Shown: piece after piece, positions 50,869 through 60,159 of the stretch
How the letters are laid out: each line of letters begins with the position of its first letter
How positions within the stretch are numbered: the stretch's first letter is position 1
Assembly (NCBI GenBank): GCA_024234505.1
Contig: JACKOD010000002.1
Span: 310,001 to 374,000 of the forward strand
Length of the DNA stretch: 64,000 bases
Origin: Hahellaceae bacterium
GTDB lineage: Bacteria; Pseudomonadota; Gammaproteobacteria; Pseudomonadales; Oleiphilaceae
Reading direction: 5' to 3'
Made by a program: the position numbers and the translations under genes
Notes under the pieces: model-generated
Database searches by the model: none
Seen by the model: only the letters and a program-made list of their open reading frames with translations
What the model was told of the DNA's origin: nothing

Positions 50869-51678
50869 TTATCCCCCAAACATGCGTTTGAAGAATCCCT
50901 TCTTCGGTAAATCAATGAAGCGGTGTTCGCGATTTTCGCCTAGCAGACGATCGACAGCATCACTATATGCCTGACCTGCATCACTGGTTTGATCCAGAAT
51001 GACAGGGGTTCCCTGGTTAGAGGCTGTTAACACGGCTTTGGATTCCGGGATGACTCCCAGAAGTTTAATGGCAAGGATTTCTTCTACGTCCTTTACGCCC
51101 AGCATTTCGCCAATTTCAACCCGCTCCGGATTGTAACGAGTGAGCAATAAATGTTCCTTGATGGGTTCGAGGCCCAGTTCTGCGCGGCGTGACTTGCTCT
51201 GCAGAATGCCCAGAATACGATCGGAATCCCGTACGCTGGAAACCTCAGGGTTGGTAACAATCACGGCCTGATCGGCAAAATAAAGCGCCATCTGCGCGCC
51301 ATGCTCAATGCCCGCCGGAGAGTCACAAATAATATAGTCGAAGCGCTCGCCCAGCTCGTTAAGAACGCGTTCTACACCTTCTTTGGAGAGGGCATCTTTG
51401 TCTCGTGTTTGTGAGGCAGGCAGAATGTGCAGATTATCTACGTGCTTGTCTTTAATCAGAGCCTGATTCAGCGTGGCTTCACCGTTAATCACGTTAACAA
51501 AATCATAAACCACGCGTCTTTCACAATTCATGATCAAATCGAGGTTACGTAAACCTACGTCAAAATCGATCACCACGGTTTTGTTTCCGCGTTGAGCCAG
51601 ACCAACTGCAATAGACGCGCTGCTGGTCGTCTTGCCGACGCCGCCTTTGCCTGATGTAACAACAATGATGGTAGCCAA
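50869..51678 (-). CDS. minD: Septum-site ATPase MinD, 269 aa
   Basis: ParA/MinD-type ATPase that places MinC on the membrane. Deviant Walker A SGKGGVGKTT (9-18), with switch regions FDVGLRNLDL (about 39-48) and CDSPAGIEHG. The C-terminal amphipathic helix KGFFKRMFGG anchors it to the membrane. Second gene of minCDE. Confidence 0.98.
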   Translation of the reverse strand: MATIIVVTSGKGGVGKTTSSASIAVGLAQRGNKTVVIDFDVGLRNLDLIMNCERRVVYDFVNVINGEATLNQALIKDKHVDNLHILPASQTRDKDALSKEGVERVLNELGERFDYIICDSPAGIEHGAQMALYFADQAVIVTNPEVSSVRDSDRILGILQSKSRRAELGLEPIKEHLLLTRYNPERVEIGEMLGVKDVEEILAIKLLGVIPESKAVLTASNQGTPVILDQTSDAGQAYSDAVDRLLGENREHRFIDLPKKGFFKRMFGG

Positions 51679-51743
51679 TTTAGTGTTCCTAATGATGAGT
51701 AGTTATTCTTACCGACCTGCTACGACGGGATGGTCTGAACGAT

Positions 51744-52610
51744 TCAGTCGACCAGTGGACGAATTTCCAGACGGTCTTCCCGAAGACAAATTTGCGCATT
51801 TTTGCGCCAACGATCGCCCTGAAGATCTTCGCTGATTTTATATTGACCAGCGATGGATACAAGCTCTGCTTCCAGACTCTGGCAAAAAATTCTCGCTCCG
51901 CTGTTACCTTTGACACCGGCCAGCGCACGACCTCGCAGCGGGCCATACACGTGAATGTTGCCATCGGCGAGAATTTCCGCTCCTGCGCTGACCGGGGCCA
52001 TGACGATGAGGTCACCGCCTGCCGCATAAATCTGCTGACCAGAACGCACCGGTGTCGTGATTACGCGGGTGTTCTGTGCAATATAAACCGGTTCGGCCGG
52101 CGTGTCTTCCGATGGGCTGGCGACGGACGCGTTTGGTGCGAGCACTTCGTTTGAAGAATCGGGGGCGGATGTCACCGGTTGCTCAGCGACAGCATCGGCG
52201 TGTGACGTTGTGGCGGTTTCTATCCCGGATGTGCTTGCCGCGCCGTCAGGCTGTGTTATCGGGCGCGGTGCTTTTTCCTTGCCTGCAGGGACGCAGGCCA
52301 GGCCTTCTGCAAGCGCCGCGGCCTGGAGTTCGGCATTACCACCGCGAATCGCCACCGGATAGATGCCCAGTTCCAGGCATAACGTTGTCAGATGATCGAA
52401 GTCTGGAATATCTTCCGACTGATAGCGCTCAAGACTGATGATAACAGGAATGTTTTCAAAGAATCCTGGCGCTTGGGCAATACGTGCAGCGAGTTCTTGC
52501 CTGAATAATTCCGGCTCAAAAAAAGAAATTTCCAGAAGCGTCATGGGCACAAGTGCGCCACGGAGTTGCAGGCCATGTTCTTGTTTTTGTGCGCTGGCTG
52601 TTGATTGTGT
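51744..52610 (-). CDS. minC: Septum inhibitor MinC with long linker, 288 aa
   Basis: Blocks FtsZ ring assembly away from mid-cell. N-terminal FtsZ-interacting domain (about 12-110; LLEISFFEPELFRQELAARIA). C-terminal beta-helix (about 185-288; DLIVMAPVSAGAEILADGNIHVYGPLRGRALAG) binds MinD. Between them is a linker of about 75 residues rich in Ala, Ser, Thr and Pro, much longer than in E. coli (231 aa in total). Start ATG 52610 (MTQSTAS); no strong ribosome site, and TTG 52646 is less likely. First gene of minCDE. Confidence 0.95.
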   Translation of the reverse strand, partial: TQSTASAQKQEHGLQLRGALVPMTLLEISFFEPELFRQELAARIAQAPGFFENIPVIISLERYQSEDIPDFDHLTTLCLELGIYPVAIRGGNAELQAAALAEGLACVPAGKEKAPRPITQPDGAASTSGIETATTSHADAVAEQPVTSAPDSSNEVLAPNASVASPSEDTPAEPVYIAQNTRVITTPVRSGQQIYAAGGDLIVMAPVSAGAEILADGNIHVYGPLRGRALAGVKGNSGARIFCQSLEAELVSIAGQYKISEDLQGDRWRKNAQICLREDRLEIRPLVD

Positions 52611-52916
52611 CATGAAAGGGTGAAATCCTGCGTTTTCAGTCGGCAAAAGCCAATGAGGGTGAAATCGCTCGTTAACGAGACACTGATATCCTAAAAAATG
52701 CCGCTAAGTTTAACAGAAATATGACGATCAACACCCCTTTCTTTTTTTATTGTTAACAAGAAAGGGGGGATATTCGGGTCTTCCGGCAATCATCCACTCC
52801 GGTTTCCCTCGGTGCAGCGAATCCCGAGCGGAGGAGACGCGGCTTCATTGTCTGGCCGCCCTGCTGATTAGTAGCCTGTGAGATCCGAAACGAGAATAGG
52901 TTTCACCTGAAAGTGA
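52611..52916. promoter_or_regulatory. Divergent region between minC and dinB
   Basis: 306 bases. It contains a 10 bp inverted repeat, CCCCTTTCTT/AAGAAAGGGG (52734-52767), without a T-run in the leftward direction. I looked for an SOS box (CTGT-N8-ACAG) upstream of dinB and see none. Otherwise nothing recognisable. Confidence 0.5.
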
Positions 52917-53981
52917 GTGTTCAGCCAAGTGAGAAAGATAATTCATTGTGACTGTGATTGTTTCTATGTGTCGGTAGAGCTTCTGGACAGGCCAGAATTA
53001 AAAGGCTCACCCGTCGCCGTAGGGGGCAGTGCAATGACGAGAGGCGTGATTGCCACCTGTAATTATGAGGCGCGCGCGTTGGGTGTCCGTTCGGCGATGC
53101 CGACAGCGAGAGCGTTGAAATTGTGCCCGCAACTCACCTTGCTGCCACCCCGGATGGAGCGCTATCGTCAGGTATCGCGCCAGATAATGGCCATTTATAA
53201 AACCTATGCAGAGCGGGTGGAACCTTTGTCTCTGGACGAAGCCTATCTTGATGTTAGCGACAGCAAACAGCACAAAGGCAGTGCGACCTTGATTGCTGAA
53301 GACATTCGTCGTCGAGTGGCGCAAGAGGTGGGGGTAACTGTTTCGGCGGGTGTGGCTAAAAACAAATTTTTAGCCAAAGTCGCGAGCGATTGGAATAAAC
53401 CCAACGGCATGTATGTGATATTGCCGGATAAGATCGACGAATTTGTACAGACCTTGCCGGTCGGGCGTATTTGGGGGGTAGGTAAGGTGACCCAACAAAA
53501 ACTCGAAAATCTGGGATGGCGCACTTGCGGAGAGTTGCAGGCAGCTTCATTAGCCACCCTGACGGAACACTTCGGGCGTCTCGGACAAGCACTATATGAT
53601 CGTTGTCGGGGGGAGGACGCTCGCGAAGTTGAACCCTTGCGACAGCGTAAGTCATTGAGTGTTGAAGAAACCTATCCTGCAGATTTGCCGGGGGTGGATG
53701 CCTGTCTGCGCGAGGTGCCCGAGCTGTTTCAACAGTTGCAACGGCGAATTCTAAAAACCGGACTGGAGCATGCCATTCACAAATGCGTGGTGAAAATAAA
53801 ATTCAGCGATTTCACCCTGACCACGCATGAAACCGTGTGTGGTCAGCCGGATATGCAAGTGTTCTGTCATCTGCTTGAGGCCGGTCTCGCGAGAAAAAAT
53901 CTTCCGGTGCGCCTGCTGGGATTAGGGGTTCGTTTTGCGGAAACGCCGACGAATACATCACTACAGCTGTCATTGTTTTAG
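52917..53981 (+). CDS. dinB: DNA polymerase IV (Y family), 354 aa
   Basis: Error-prone translesion polymerase. Catalytic acids: D12 (in HCDCDCF) and D107/E108 (SLDEAYLD). Helix-hairpin-helix RIWGVGKVTQQKLENLGW (about 183-200). The C-terminal QLSLF is the sliding-clamp-binding motif, right at the end. Start GTG 52917; GTG 52929 (VRKIIHCD) fits the E. coli start equally. The codons for SLF and the stop are part of a 23 bp unit that continues in tandem downstream. Confidence 0.95.
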   Translation: MFSQVRKIIHCDCDCFYVSVELLDRPELKGSPVAVGGSAMTRGVIATCNYEARALGVRSAMPTARALKLCPQLTLLPPRMERYRQVSRQIMAIYKTYAERVEPLSLDEAYLDVSDSKQHKGSATLIAEDIRRRVAQEVGVTVSAGVAKNKFLAKVASDWNKPNGMYVILPDKIDEFVQTLPVGRIWGVGKVTQQKLENLGWRTCGELQAASLATLTEHFGRLGQALYDRCRGEDAREVEPLRQRKSLSVEETYPADLPGVDACLREVPELFQQLQRRILKTGLEHAIHKCVVKIKFSDFTLTTHETVCGQPDMQVFCHLLEAGLARKNLPVRLLGLGVRFAETPTNTSLQLSLF

Positions 53982-54058
53982 CTTGGAGGTTGTCACTGTT
54001 TTAGCTTGGACGTTGTAATTGTTTTAACTTGAAAGTGCCGTTGTTTTAACGTGAAACC
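53970..54058 (+). repeat. Four tandem 23 bp units starting in the last codons of dinB
   Basis: Unit 1 (53970-53992) holds TCATTGTTTTAG, the Ser-Leu-Phe-stop of dinB, plus CTTGGAGGTTG. Units at 53993-54015, 54016-54038 and 54039-54058 are increasingly diverged (TGTTTTAGCTTGGA, TGTTTTAACTTGAA, TGTTTTAACGTGAA). The copies are non-coding. Confidence 0.9.
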
Positions 54059-54240
54059 GGGCGATACGTGAATCTTTCATTGCTAACTTGTCTGTTTTTT
54101 ATACTTTTTACTCCACTTTTAACGATATCCGTGCGGCAAACTTGTTTTGACCCGGCATTGGCTTATTATTACCGCTTTAATTTGCCCGTGCCCGGTGAGG
54201 TACTGGCTGATCATTCAACGAAATCGAACCCCCAGCGACT

Positions 54241-56520
54241 ATGACATATCAGATTGATTCGACTCCCGAAGGTTTAGAACGCCTGGCGCTCAAAAGTTAC
54301 ACCGAGAAAGCGTATTTGGGATACTCCATGTACGTTATCCTCGATCGCGCGCTGCCTCACATTGGAGATGGCCTGAAGCCGGTACAGCGTCGGATTATCT
54401 ATGCCATGTCCGAGCTGGGATTAAATGCAGCATCCAAACACAAGAAGTCGGCGCGTACGGTGGGGGATGTCCTGGGTAAATATCATCCGCATGGCGACAG
54501 CGCGTGTTACGAAGCCATGGTATTGATGGCTCAGCCGTTTTCATATCGCTATCCCTTGGTCGATGGTCAGGGCAACTGGGGTTCACCCGACGATCCAAAG
54601 TCGTTTGCCGCCATGCGTTATACCGAAGCCCGTCTGGCACACTATGCCGAAGTTCTGCTGAAAGAGCTGGGACAAGGGACAGTGGATTGGGTTGCGAATT
54701 TTGACGGCACCATGGATGAACCCTGCACCTTGCCGGCCCGCTTGCCCAATCTGTTGCTTAACGGCACCACCGGGATTGCTGTCGGGATGGCTACCGATGT
54801 CCCGCCTCATAATTTGCGTGAAGTAACACAGGCTTGCGTGCACTTGCTTGAGAACCCGGAGACCGACAACCGGGAACTGTGCCAATTTGTTAAAGGGCCT
54901 GATTACCCTACCGCCGCAGAAATCATTACGCCGGCGGAAGACCTGTTGCGTATTTACGAGACCGGGCGCGGGTCGGTGCGTATGCGAGCGGTTTATACGC
55001 GAGAAAACGGTGACATTGTTATTACCGAATTACCGCATCAAGTTTCCGGTGCGAAAGTACTGGAGCAGATAGCGGCGCAAATGCTCAATAAGAAACTCCC
55101 GATGGTGGCAGACTTGCGTGATGAGTCCGACCATGAAAATCCCACACGGTTGGTGATCGTGCCCCGATCCAACCGAATTGATGCCGATGCGGTGATGGCG
55201 CATCTGTTTTCAACGACGGATCTTGAGAAAACCTATCGGGTGAATCTCAATGTCATTGGTATTGATGGTCGACCCGCCGTCAAAGGTTTGCGAACTATCC
55301 TGACGGAATGGCTTTCCTATCGAACCACCACGGTGCGCAGACGGTTACAGCATCGGTTGGATAAAGTCCTGAGCAGACTGCACATTCTGGATGGCTTACT
55401 GATTGCCTTTCTGAATATTGATGAAGTCATTGCCATTATTCGTGCAGAAGATAAACCAAAGCCCGTTTTGATGGAGCGGTTTGGTATTACCGATCTTCAG
55501 GCTGAAGCCATTCTGGAACTCAAGTTGCGTCATTTGGCCAAACTTGAAGAGATGAAAATTCGCGGCGAACAAGATGAGTTGGCACAGGAGCGTGATTGGT
55601 TGCAGCGCACTTTGGGCTCGGCAGAATTATTGCGCGATTTAATCAAATCCGAACTGATTGCAGATGCCGAAACTTTCGGTGATGCGCGTCGGTCACCCAT
55701 TGTGTCGCGGGACGAAGCCAAAGCCTTCAGTGAAACCGATTTAATTTCGTCAGAGCCGGTCACGGTGGTGTTGTCGGAAAAGGGCTGGATACGTGCGGCA
55801 AAAGGCCATGATATCGACCCGTCTGCATTGAGCTACAAAGCGGGTGATAAATTCGCGCTGGCCGCCAAAGGCAAGAGTCATCAAAATGCCGTGTTTTTGG
55901 ATTCCACCGGGCGATCCTATACGCTGGCGGCTCATACCTTGCCCTCTGCCCGAGGTCAGGGAGAGCCGCTTACCGGCCGAATCAGTCCACCTTCGGGGGC
56001 AAGCTTTACCGGTTTGCTGATTAGTGAAGATAACCGCAAAGTCCTGCTGTGCAGTGATGCCGGCTATGGCTTTGTTGCGGACTATTCCGAGCTGCAGAGT
56101 AAAAATAAAGCGGGCAAGGCATTACTGTCGTTACCGGAAAATGCACAGGTATTACCGCCGGTGATTCTGGATAATGTCGATAAGCAATATTTGCTGGCGG
56201 TGACAAACGAAGGTCGAATGATTGTGTTTCCTGTTCGGGAGCTTCCTGAACTTTCCAAAGGCAAGGGGAATAAAATCATCGGTATCCCTTCTGCCCGAGC
56301 TAAAACGCGCGAAGAGCTCATGACATTGATTACGGTCTTCTCCGAATCGGATCAACTGGTGATGACTGCAGGAAAGCGTTCGATGAAGCTGACCTTTAAA
56401 GATCTTGAACACTATATCAGCGAGCGGGGACGTCGGGGGAACAAATTACCCCGGGGACTGCAACGGATTGATAGTGTGGAAGTGATTGGCTTGGGGAATG
56501 ATACGCCTGCGATAGCGTAG
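54241..56520 (+). CDS. parC: DNA topoisomerase IV subunit A, 759 aa
   Basis: Decatenates daughter chromosomes with ParE, which is not in the window. Catalytic Tyr in AAMRYTEARL (about residue 126). The quinolone region reads HPHGDSACYEAMVLMAQ, with the sensitive-type Ser and Glu at the positions of E. coli S80 and E84. C-terminal beta-pinwheel from about 500. Full length. ATG 54241 chosen. serB follows 110 bp on, as in Pseudomonas. Confidence 0.97.
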   Translation: MTYQIDSTPEGLERLALKSYTEKAYLGYSMYVILDRALPHIGDGLKPVQRRIIYAMSELGLNAASKHKKSARTVGDVLGKYHPHGDSACYEAMVLMAQPFSYRYPLVDGQGNWGSPDDPKSFAAMRYTEARLAHYAEVLLKELGQGTVDWVANFDGTMDEPCTLPARLPNLLLNGTTGIAVGMATDVPPHNLREVTQACVHLLENPETDNRELCQFVKGPDYPTAAEIITPAEDLLRIYETGRGSVRMRAVYTRENGDIVITELPHQVSGAKVLEQIAAQMLNKKLPMVADLRDESDHENPTRLVIVPRSNRIDADAVMAHLFSTTDLEKTYRVNLNVIGIDGRPAVKGLRTILTEWLSYRTTTVRRRLQHRLDKVLSRLHILDGLLIAFLNIDEVIAIIRAEDKPKPVLMERFGITDLQAEAILELKLRHLAKLEEMKIRGEQDELAQERDWLQRTLGSAELLRDLIKSELIADAETFGDARRSPIVSRDEAKAFSETDLISSEPVTVVLSEKGWIRAAKGHDIDPSALSYKAGDKFALAAKGKSHQNAVFLDSTGRSYTLAAHTLPSARGQGEPLTGRISPPSGASFTGLLISEDNRKVLLCSDAGYGFVADYSELQSKNKAGKALLSLPENAQVLPPVILDNVDKQYLLAVTNEGRMIVFPVRELPELSKGKGNKIIGIPSARAKTREELMTLITVFSESDQLVMTAGKRSMKLTFKDLEHYISERGRRGNKLPRGLQRIDSVEVIGLGNDTPAIA

Positions 56521-56630
56521 GTTGAGCGTTAGAAATTGAGATGGTTACCGTGAATACTGCCGGTACGGGTTCGTTTGGTGTACTTTAAACTGTTTGTTCA
56601 ACGGAAGTAGCTGATTAAAGGTGTTCGAGT

Positions 56631-57842
56631 GTGAGCGAAATAATCCTCATCAATGTCTCCGGGCGTGATAAGCCGGGTTTAACGTCCGAAATTACCGGAA
56701 TGATGGCCCATTATGGGGTAAGAATTCTGGATATCGGACAGGCCGTGATACATGATCACCTGACGTGGGGGATTCTTGTCAAAATATCCGACGAAGCAAC
56801 GTCTTCTGCACTACTGAAGGACTTATTGTTTCGTTTTCATGAGCTGGATTTACATGCGCGGTTTGAACCCGTGAGTGAGGAAGATTATCAGCTCTGGGTA
56901 GAAGGTAAAGGCAAGGCCCGTTATATCGTTACACTGCTATCCCGTTTGATCACTGCGGAGCAAATTGCCCGGGTTTCCGGAATTACCGCAGCGCATGGTC
57001 TTAACATCGATAACATTACCCGATTGTCCAGTCGCCCGCCTTTGCAGGCGCGGGAGACGCAGGCGCAGGCCTGTATTGAGTTTTCTGTTCGGGGGACTCC
57101 GCCGGATCTGGATCAATTGCGCGCAGATTTTCTGCAGATTGCCGGTGAACTAAATGTAGACATCGCCTTTCAGGAAGACTCCATCTTCCGTCGTAACCGG
57201 CGTCTGGTGGTCTTTGATATGGATTCAACCTTGATTGAAGCCGAAGTGATAGATGAACTTGCCAAGGAAGCGGGTGTCGGCGAGCAAGTGGCTGAGATTA
57301 CCGAGCTGGCCATGCGTGGGGAGCTGGATTTTACGGAGAGTTTCAAACGTCGTGTGGCCTTACTGAAAGGTCTGGATGAAGCCGTACTGGCGCAAATCGC
57401 ACAGCGCCTGAAGTTAACCGAAGGAGCGGAACGTCTGATCAGTACGCTGAAAAGCCTGGGCTATAAAACAGCGATACTGTCGGGTGGCTTTACCTATTTC
57501 GCGAACTTTCTCAAGCAGCGTTTGGGTATTGATTATGTTTACGCGAATGAACTCGAAATAGAAAATGGTCGGGTCACCGGTCGGGTAACGGGTCAGGTAG
57601 TGGATGGTCAGCGCAAGGCTAAACTGCTATTGGAAATCGCCGAGAAAGAAGGCATTGGTCGACAACAGGTCATTGCGGTAGGAGATGGTGCCAACGATCT
57701 TCCTATGTTGAGTCAGGCCGGTTTGGGTGTGGCTTTCCGTGCCAAGCCGCTCGTCAAATCAACGGCAAGGCATTCCATTTCAACCTTGGGGCTGGATGGT
57801 ATTTTGTATTTGATCGGCTTCCGCGATCGCGAAACGATTTAG
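56631..57842 (+). CDS. serB: Phosphoserine phosphatase with two ACT-like domains, 403 aa
   Basis: Last step of serine synthesis. The N-terminal ACT pair (about 1-180; INVSGRDKPGLTSEITGMM) is followed by the HAD core: D196 and D198 in FDMDSTLIEAE, and GDGANDLPML (about 346-355) with the magnesium acids. The long form is typical of Pseudomonas-like gammaproteobacteria. Start is GTG 56631. Confidence 0.97.
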   Translation: MSEIILINVSGRDKPGLTSEITGMMAHYGVRILDIGQAVIHDHLTWGILVKISDEATSSALLKDLLFRFHELDLHARFEPVSEEDYQLWVEGKGKARYIVTLLSRLITAEQIARVSGITAAHGLNIDNITRLSSRPPLQARETQAQACIEFSVRGTPPDLDQLRADFLQIAGELNVDIAFQEDSIFRRNRRLVVFDMDSTLIEAEVIDELAKEAGVGEQVAEITELAMRGELDFTESFKRRVALLKGLDEAVLAQIAQRLKLTEGAERLISTLKSLGYKTAILSGGFTYFANFLKQRLGIDYVYANELEIENGRVTGRVTGQVVDGQRKAKLLLEIAEKEGIGRQQVIAVGDGANDLPMLSQAGLGVAFRAKPLVKSTARHSISTLGLDGILYLIGFRDRETI

Positions 57843-57884
57843 CCAGCAGTGGCAAGCGGGTAGAATCAGTCGAAGGGCAGCCCG

Positions 57885-57903
57885 GCGGGACGTTTCGTCC
57901 CGC
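57885..57903. other. Hairpin between convergent serB and fimX-like genes
   Basis: GCGGGACG-TTT-CGTCCCGC, 8 bp stem with 3-base loop. No clean T-run follows, so termination strength is doubtful. Confidence 0.5.
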
Positions 57904-57945
57904 TGAGTGTTTGGCAGAATGGCTAACAAGGCTGTTGAATAAGTC

Positions 57946-60036
57946 TTATTGCTCGTGGAAGTCGTAGTTCATTTCGGCGGTCGGCGCCTGCAAATAATAA
58001 CCCTGTATGTAGTTAACACCGGCTTGCCAAAGTGTTGACAAAATAGTGGCATTTTCAACCAGAGGGACAATGGTGAGTTTGCCTTGGGACTGCAGTGTCT
58101 TCACCATTTCCTTCACCTGCTCTTTGGTTTCATCATTACGCTGAATTTCTTCAGTGTAGGAGCCGTCAAGCTTCACGTAGTCTACTTCCACGTGTTTCAG
58201 TGTATTGAACGGGTTCAGTGCACAGCCGAATCGACTCAGCGACACTTTGCAATGGAGCGCCTTTAAGCCACGGGAGAACTCTTTGGCTTGTTTCAAATAG
58301 GTAATCGTATCCGACTCGTTGATCTGGAATATCAGTGAGTCGCCCGGTAATCGTGCAGCTTTCAGGGCGACACTCAGCCAGGCGGTAAAGGTTTTATCCT
58401 GAATGGTTTCTGCCGTCAGGTTCAAAAATAACCGGGTTTCATGACCTTTCGAACGATGGGATGACAGGTGTTTTATTGTCTGAATAATGACCCAGCGATC
58501 AATTTTTGTGGCCATTTCGGTGGGGCCCACCGGGGGTAGAAAGTCGTAGGGGGAAACTTCCTGCTCATCATTGCCTACCATGCGAAGAAAAGCTTCATAA
58601 TGTTCTTCACTTTCGCCTCGTAAACTGATCACCGGCTGGAAAAGCAGTCTGAAGCGGTTTTCGTCCAGTGCTTCCTGTAGTATGTCGACGGCGGAGCCTT
58701 CTTCCAGCGATTCACCGACCAGTCTGGCACTAAACTTATTAACGCCATTGCCACGCTCATGGCCTTCCATTTTGGAAACATCATCTGCGGCAGAATGAGC
58801 CCGGCCTAACATGTCCAATGCGTTCGGAGCGTTTTCACCAATGAGCGCAATACCGATGCTGCATGTAAGTTGGACTGTTTTGCCGGAAACATCTGACAAA
58901 TGATTTTCAACCGCCTTGCGTATAATTTCGCTGAGTGCGCGCGCTTTTTCCTCATCCTGATCTGGCATGAGCAGGCAGAACGCGTCATCGCTTACGCGTG
59001 AAAGGGTGTCGTGTTCGTCAGGATACTGCTTCAGTAAGTTGGCGATATCACTGAATACCAGGTCCGCACCGGCGATACCCACGTTGGATTTCACCGAATT
59101 GAACTGATCCAGTTTTATATATAGCAGCGCAGAATCTACGCCGTTGTCCGTCGCTTTACGCACCGTCAGTTCGAGTTTTTCCATCAGATACTGGCGATTG
59201 TAGAGCCCGGTTAACAGATCCTGGCTGCTGATTTCCCGAAGCTTTTCTTCCAGTTCCGCACTGTTCTTTTCCGGGCGTACGACGATTTGTGTACATTCTT
59301 CTCCTTCATAAGTTGCACGGGAAAGAGACATCACCACATTGATTTCGGATTCATCACTGCGGCAAGCAACACAGTTGAGCATCCCTGTATCAATTTCACC
59401 GTCCGAAAAGGAGCGGGAAATTTCTTTGAAATCATCCTGACTTGAGTCAGAAAGCGTATCCAGTACCGGAATGCAGATAAGGTCGTCTATATCGTCATAG
59501 CCATAAAACTCCATATAGGAGGGATTGGCATATACATGCATACCATCGTTGACATAGGCAATGGCATCTTTCGAGCTGTCGAGCAAAAGCTGGCAGCGCT
59601 TTTCCGCTTCACGCACCAAGCGTTGAGCTGTGCGTCGCTGGCGTCGCTCCGAGAGCGAAGTCAGCTCCCGGCTGATGGAGAGAATCAAGTGCTTGCTGTT
59701 CTCAAAAGGAACAACATCCTGTGCCCCTGCGCGCAGGTATTTTATAAAAGTATCGTTGTTGTAGCCGTCATTGAGCACAATAAAGGGAATATCTTTTTCG
59801 AGACGGTTAATTTGATTAAGTACTTCTTCAGCAGAGGGGGATTCCGCGATCTCGCGTGCCAGACAAAGATCCCAGGTATGGTTCTTTAATGATTCCAGTA
59901 AGTCTTCTTCGGAGGTGATTCTGTGCGCGCGGGTTGCCCTGCCGGAATTTCTCAGCAAGCTGACAATTTTTTCTGCATCGTTCTGAGAGGGGTCCAGAAT
60001 CAGCAAATGAACGGTTTCATTTTTTTTCTGTTGCAT
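57946..60036 (-). CDS. fimX: FimX-like degenerate GGDEF-EAL protein, 696 aa
   Basis: In Pseudomonas, FimX binds c-di-GMP with its inactive EAL domain and promotes type IV pilus extension. Order here: receiver-like domain (about 10-130), PAS (about 150-270), GGDEF-like (about 275-440) and EAL-like (about 450-696). The GGDEF signature has become RVSDDAF. EAL reads YEAFLRM, and the DDFG loop reads LSRFG, so both catalytic sites are gone. The fimX-serB-parC neighbourhood is that of P. aeruginosa. No pil genes in the window. Role by analogy. Confidence 0.85.
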   Translation of the reverse strand: MQQKKNETVHLLILDPSQNDAEKIVSLLRNSGRATRAHRITSEEDLLESLKNHTWDLCLAREIAESPSAEEVLNQINRLEKDIPFIVLNDGYNNDTFIKYLRAGAQDVVPFENSKHLILSISRELTSLSERRQRRTAQRLVREAEKRCQLLLDSSKDAIAYVNDGMHVYANPSYMEFYGYDDIDDLICIPVLDTLSDSSQDDFKEISRSFSDGEIDTGMLNCVACRSDESEINVVMSLSRATYEGEECTQIVVRPEKNSAELEEKLREISSQDLLTGLYNRQYLMEKLELTVRKATDNGVDSALLYIKLDQFNSVKSNVGIAGADLVFSDIANLLKQYPDEHDTLSRVSDDAFCLLMPDQDEEKARALSEIIRKAVENHLSDVSGKTVQLTCSIGIALIGENAPNALDMLGRAHSAADDVSKMEGHERGNGVNKFSARLVGESLEEGSAVDILQEALDENRFRLLFQPVISLRGESEEHYEAFLRMVGNDEQEVSPYDFLPPVGPTEMATKIDRWVIIQTIKHLSSHRSKGHETRLFLNLTAETIQDKTFTAWLSVALKAARLPGDSLIFQINESDTITYLKQAKEFSRGLKALHCKVSLSRFGCALNPFNTLKHVEVDYVKLDGSYTEEIQRNDETKEQVKEMVKTLQSQGKLTIVPLVENATILSTLWQAGVNYIQGYYLQAPTAEMNYDFHEQ

Positions 60037-60159
60037 GTGTATTGAAAGTCGGTAAAAAAGTGACGTTTTAATTCCTAATACGCACTCTGCCTACTGGCCG
60101 TCAGTGCGCGCTAGCTGTCGGGTGCACCCGAAAGTGCACTCTGCTTGAAGCCTGTTGCG

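Noticed and set aside
52800..52930. SOS (LexA) box before dinB
   Set aside because: I looked for CTGT-N8-ACAG and found no acceptable match; control of dinB by LexA is not supported here.
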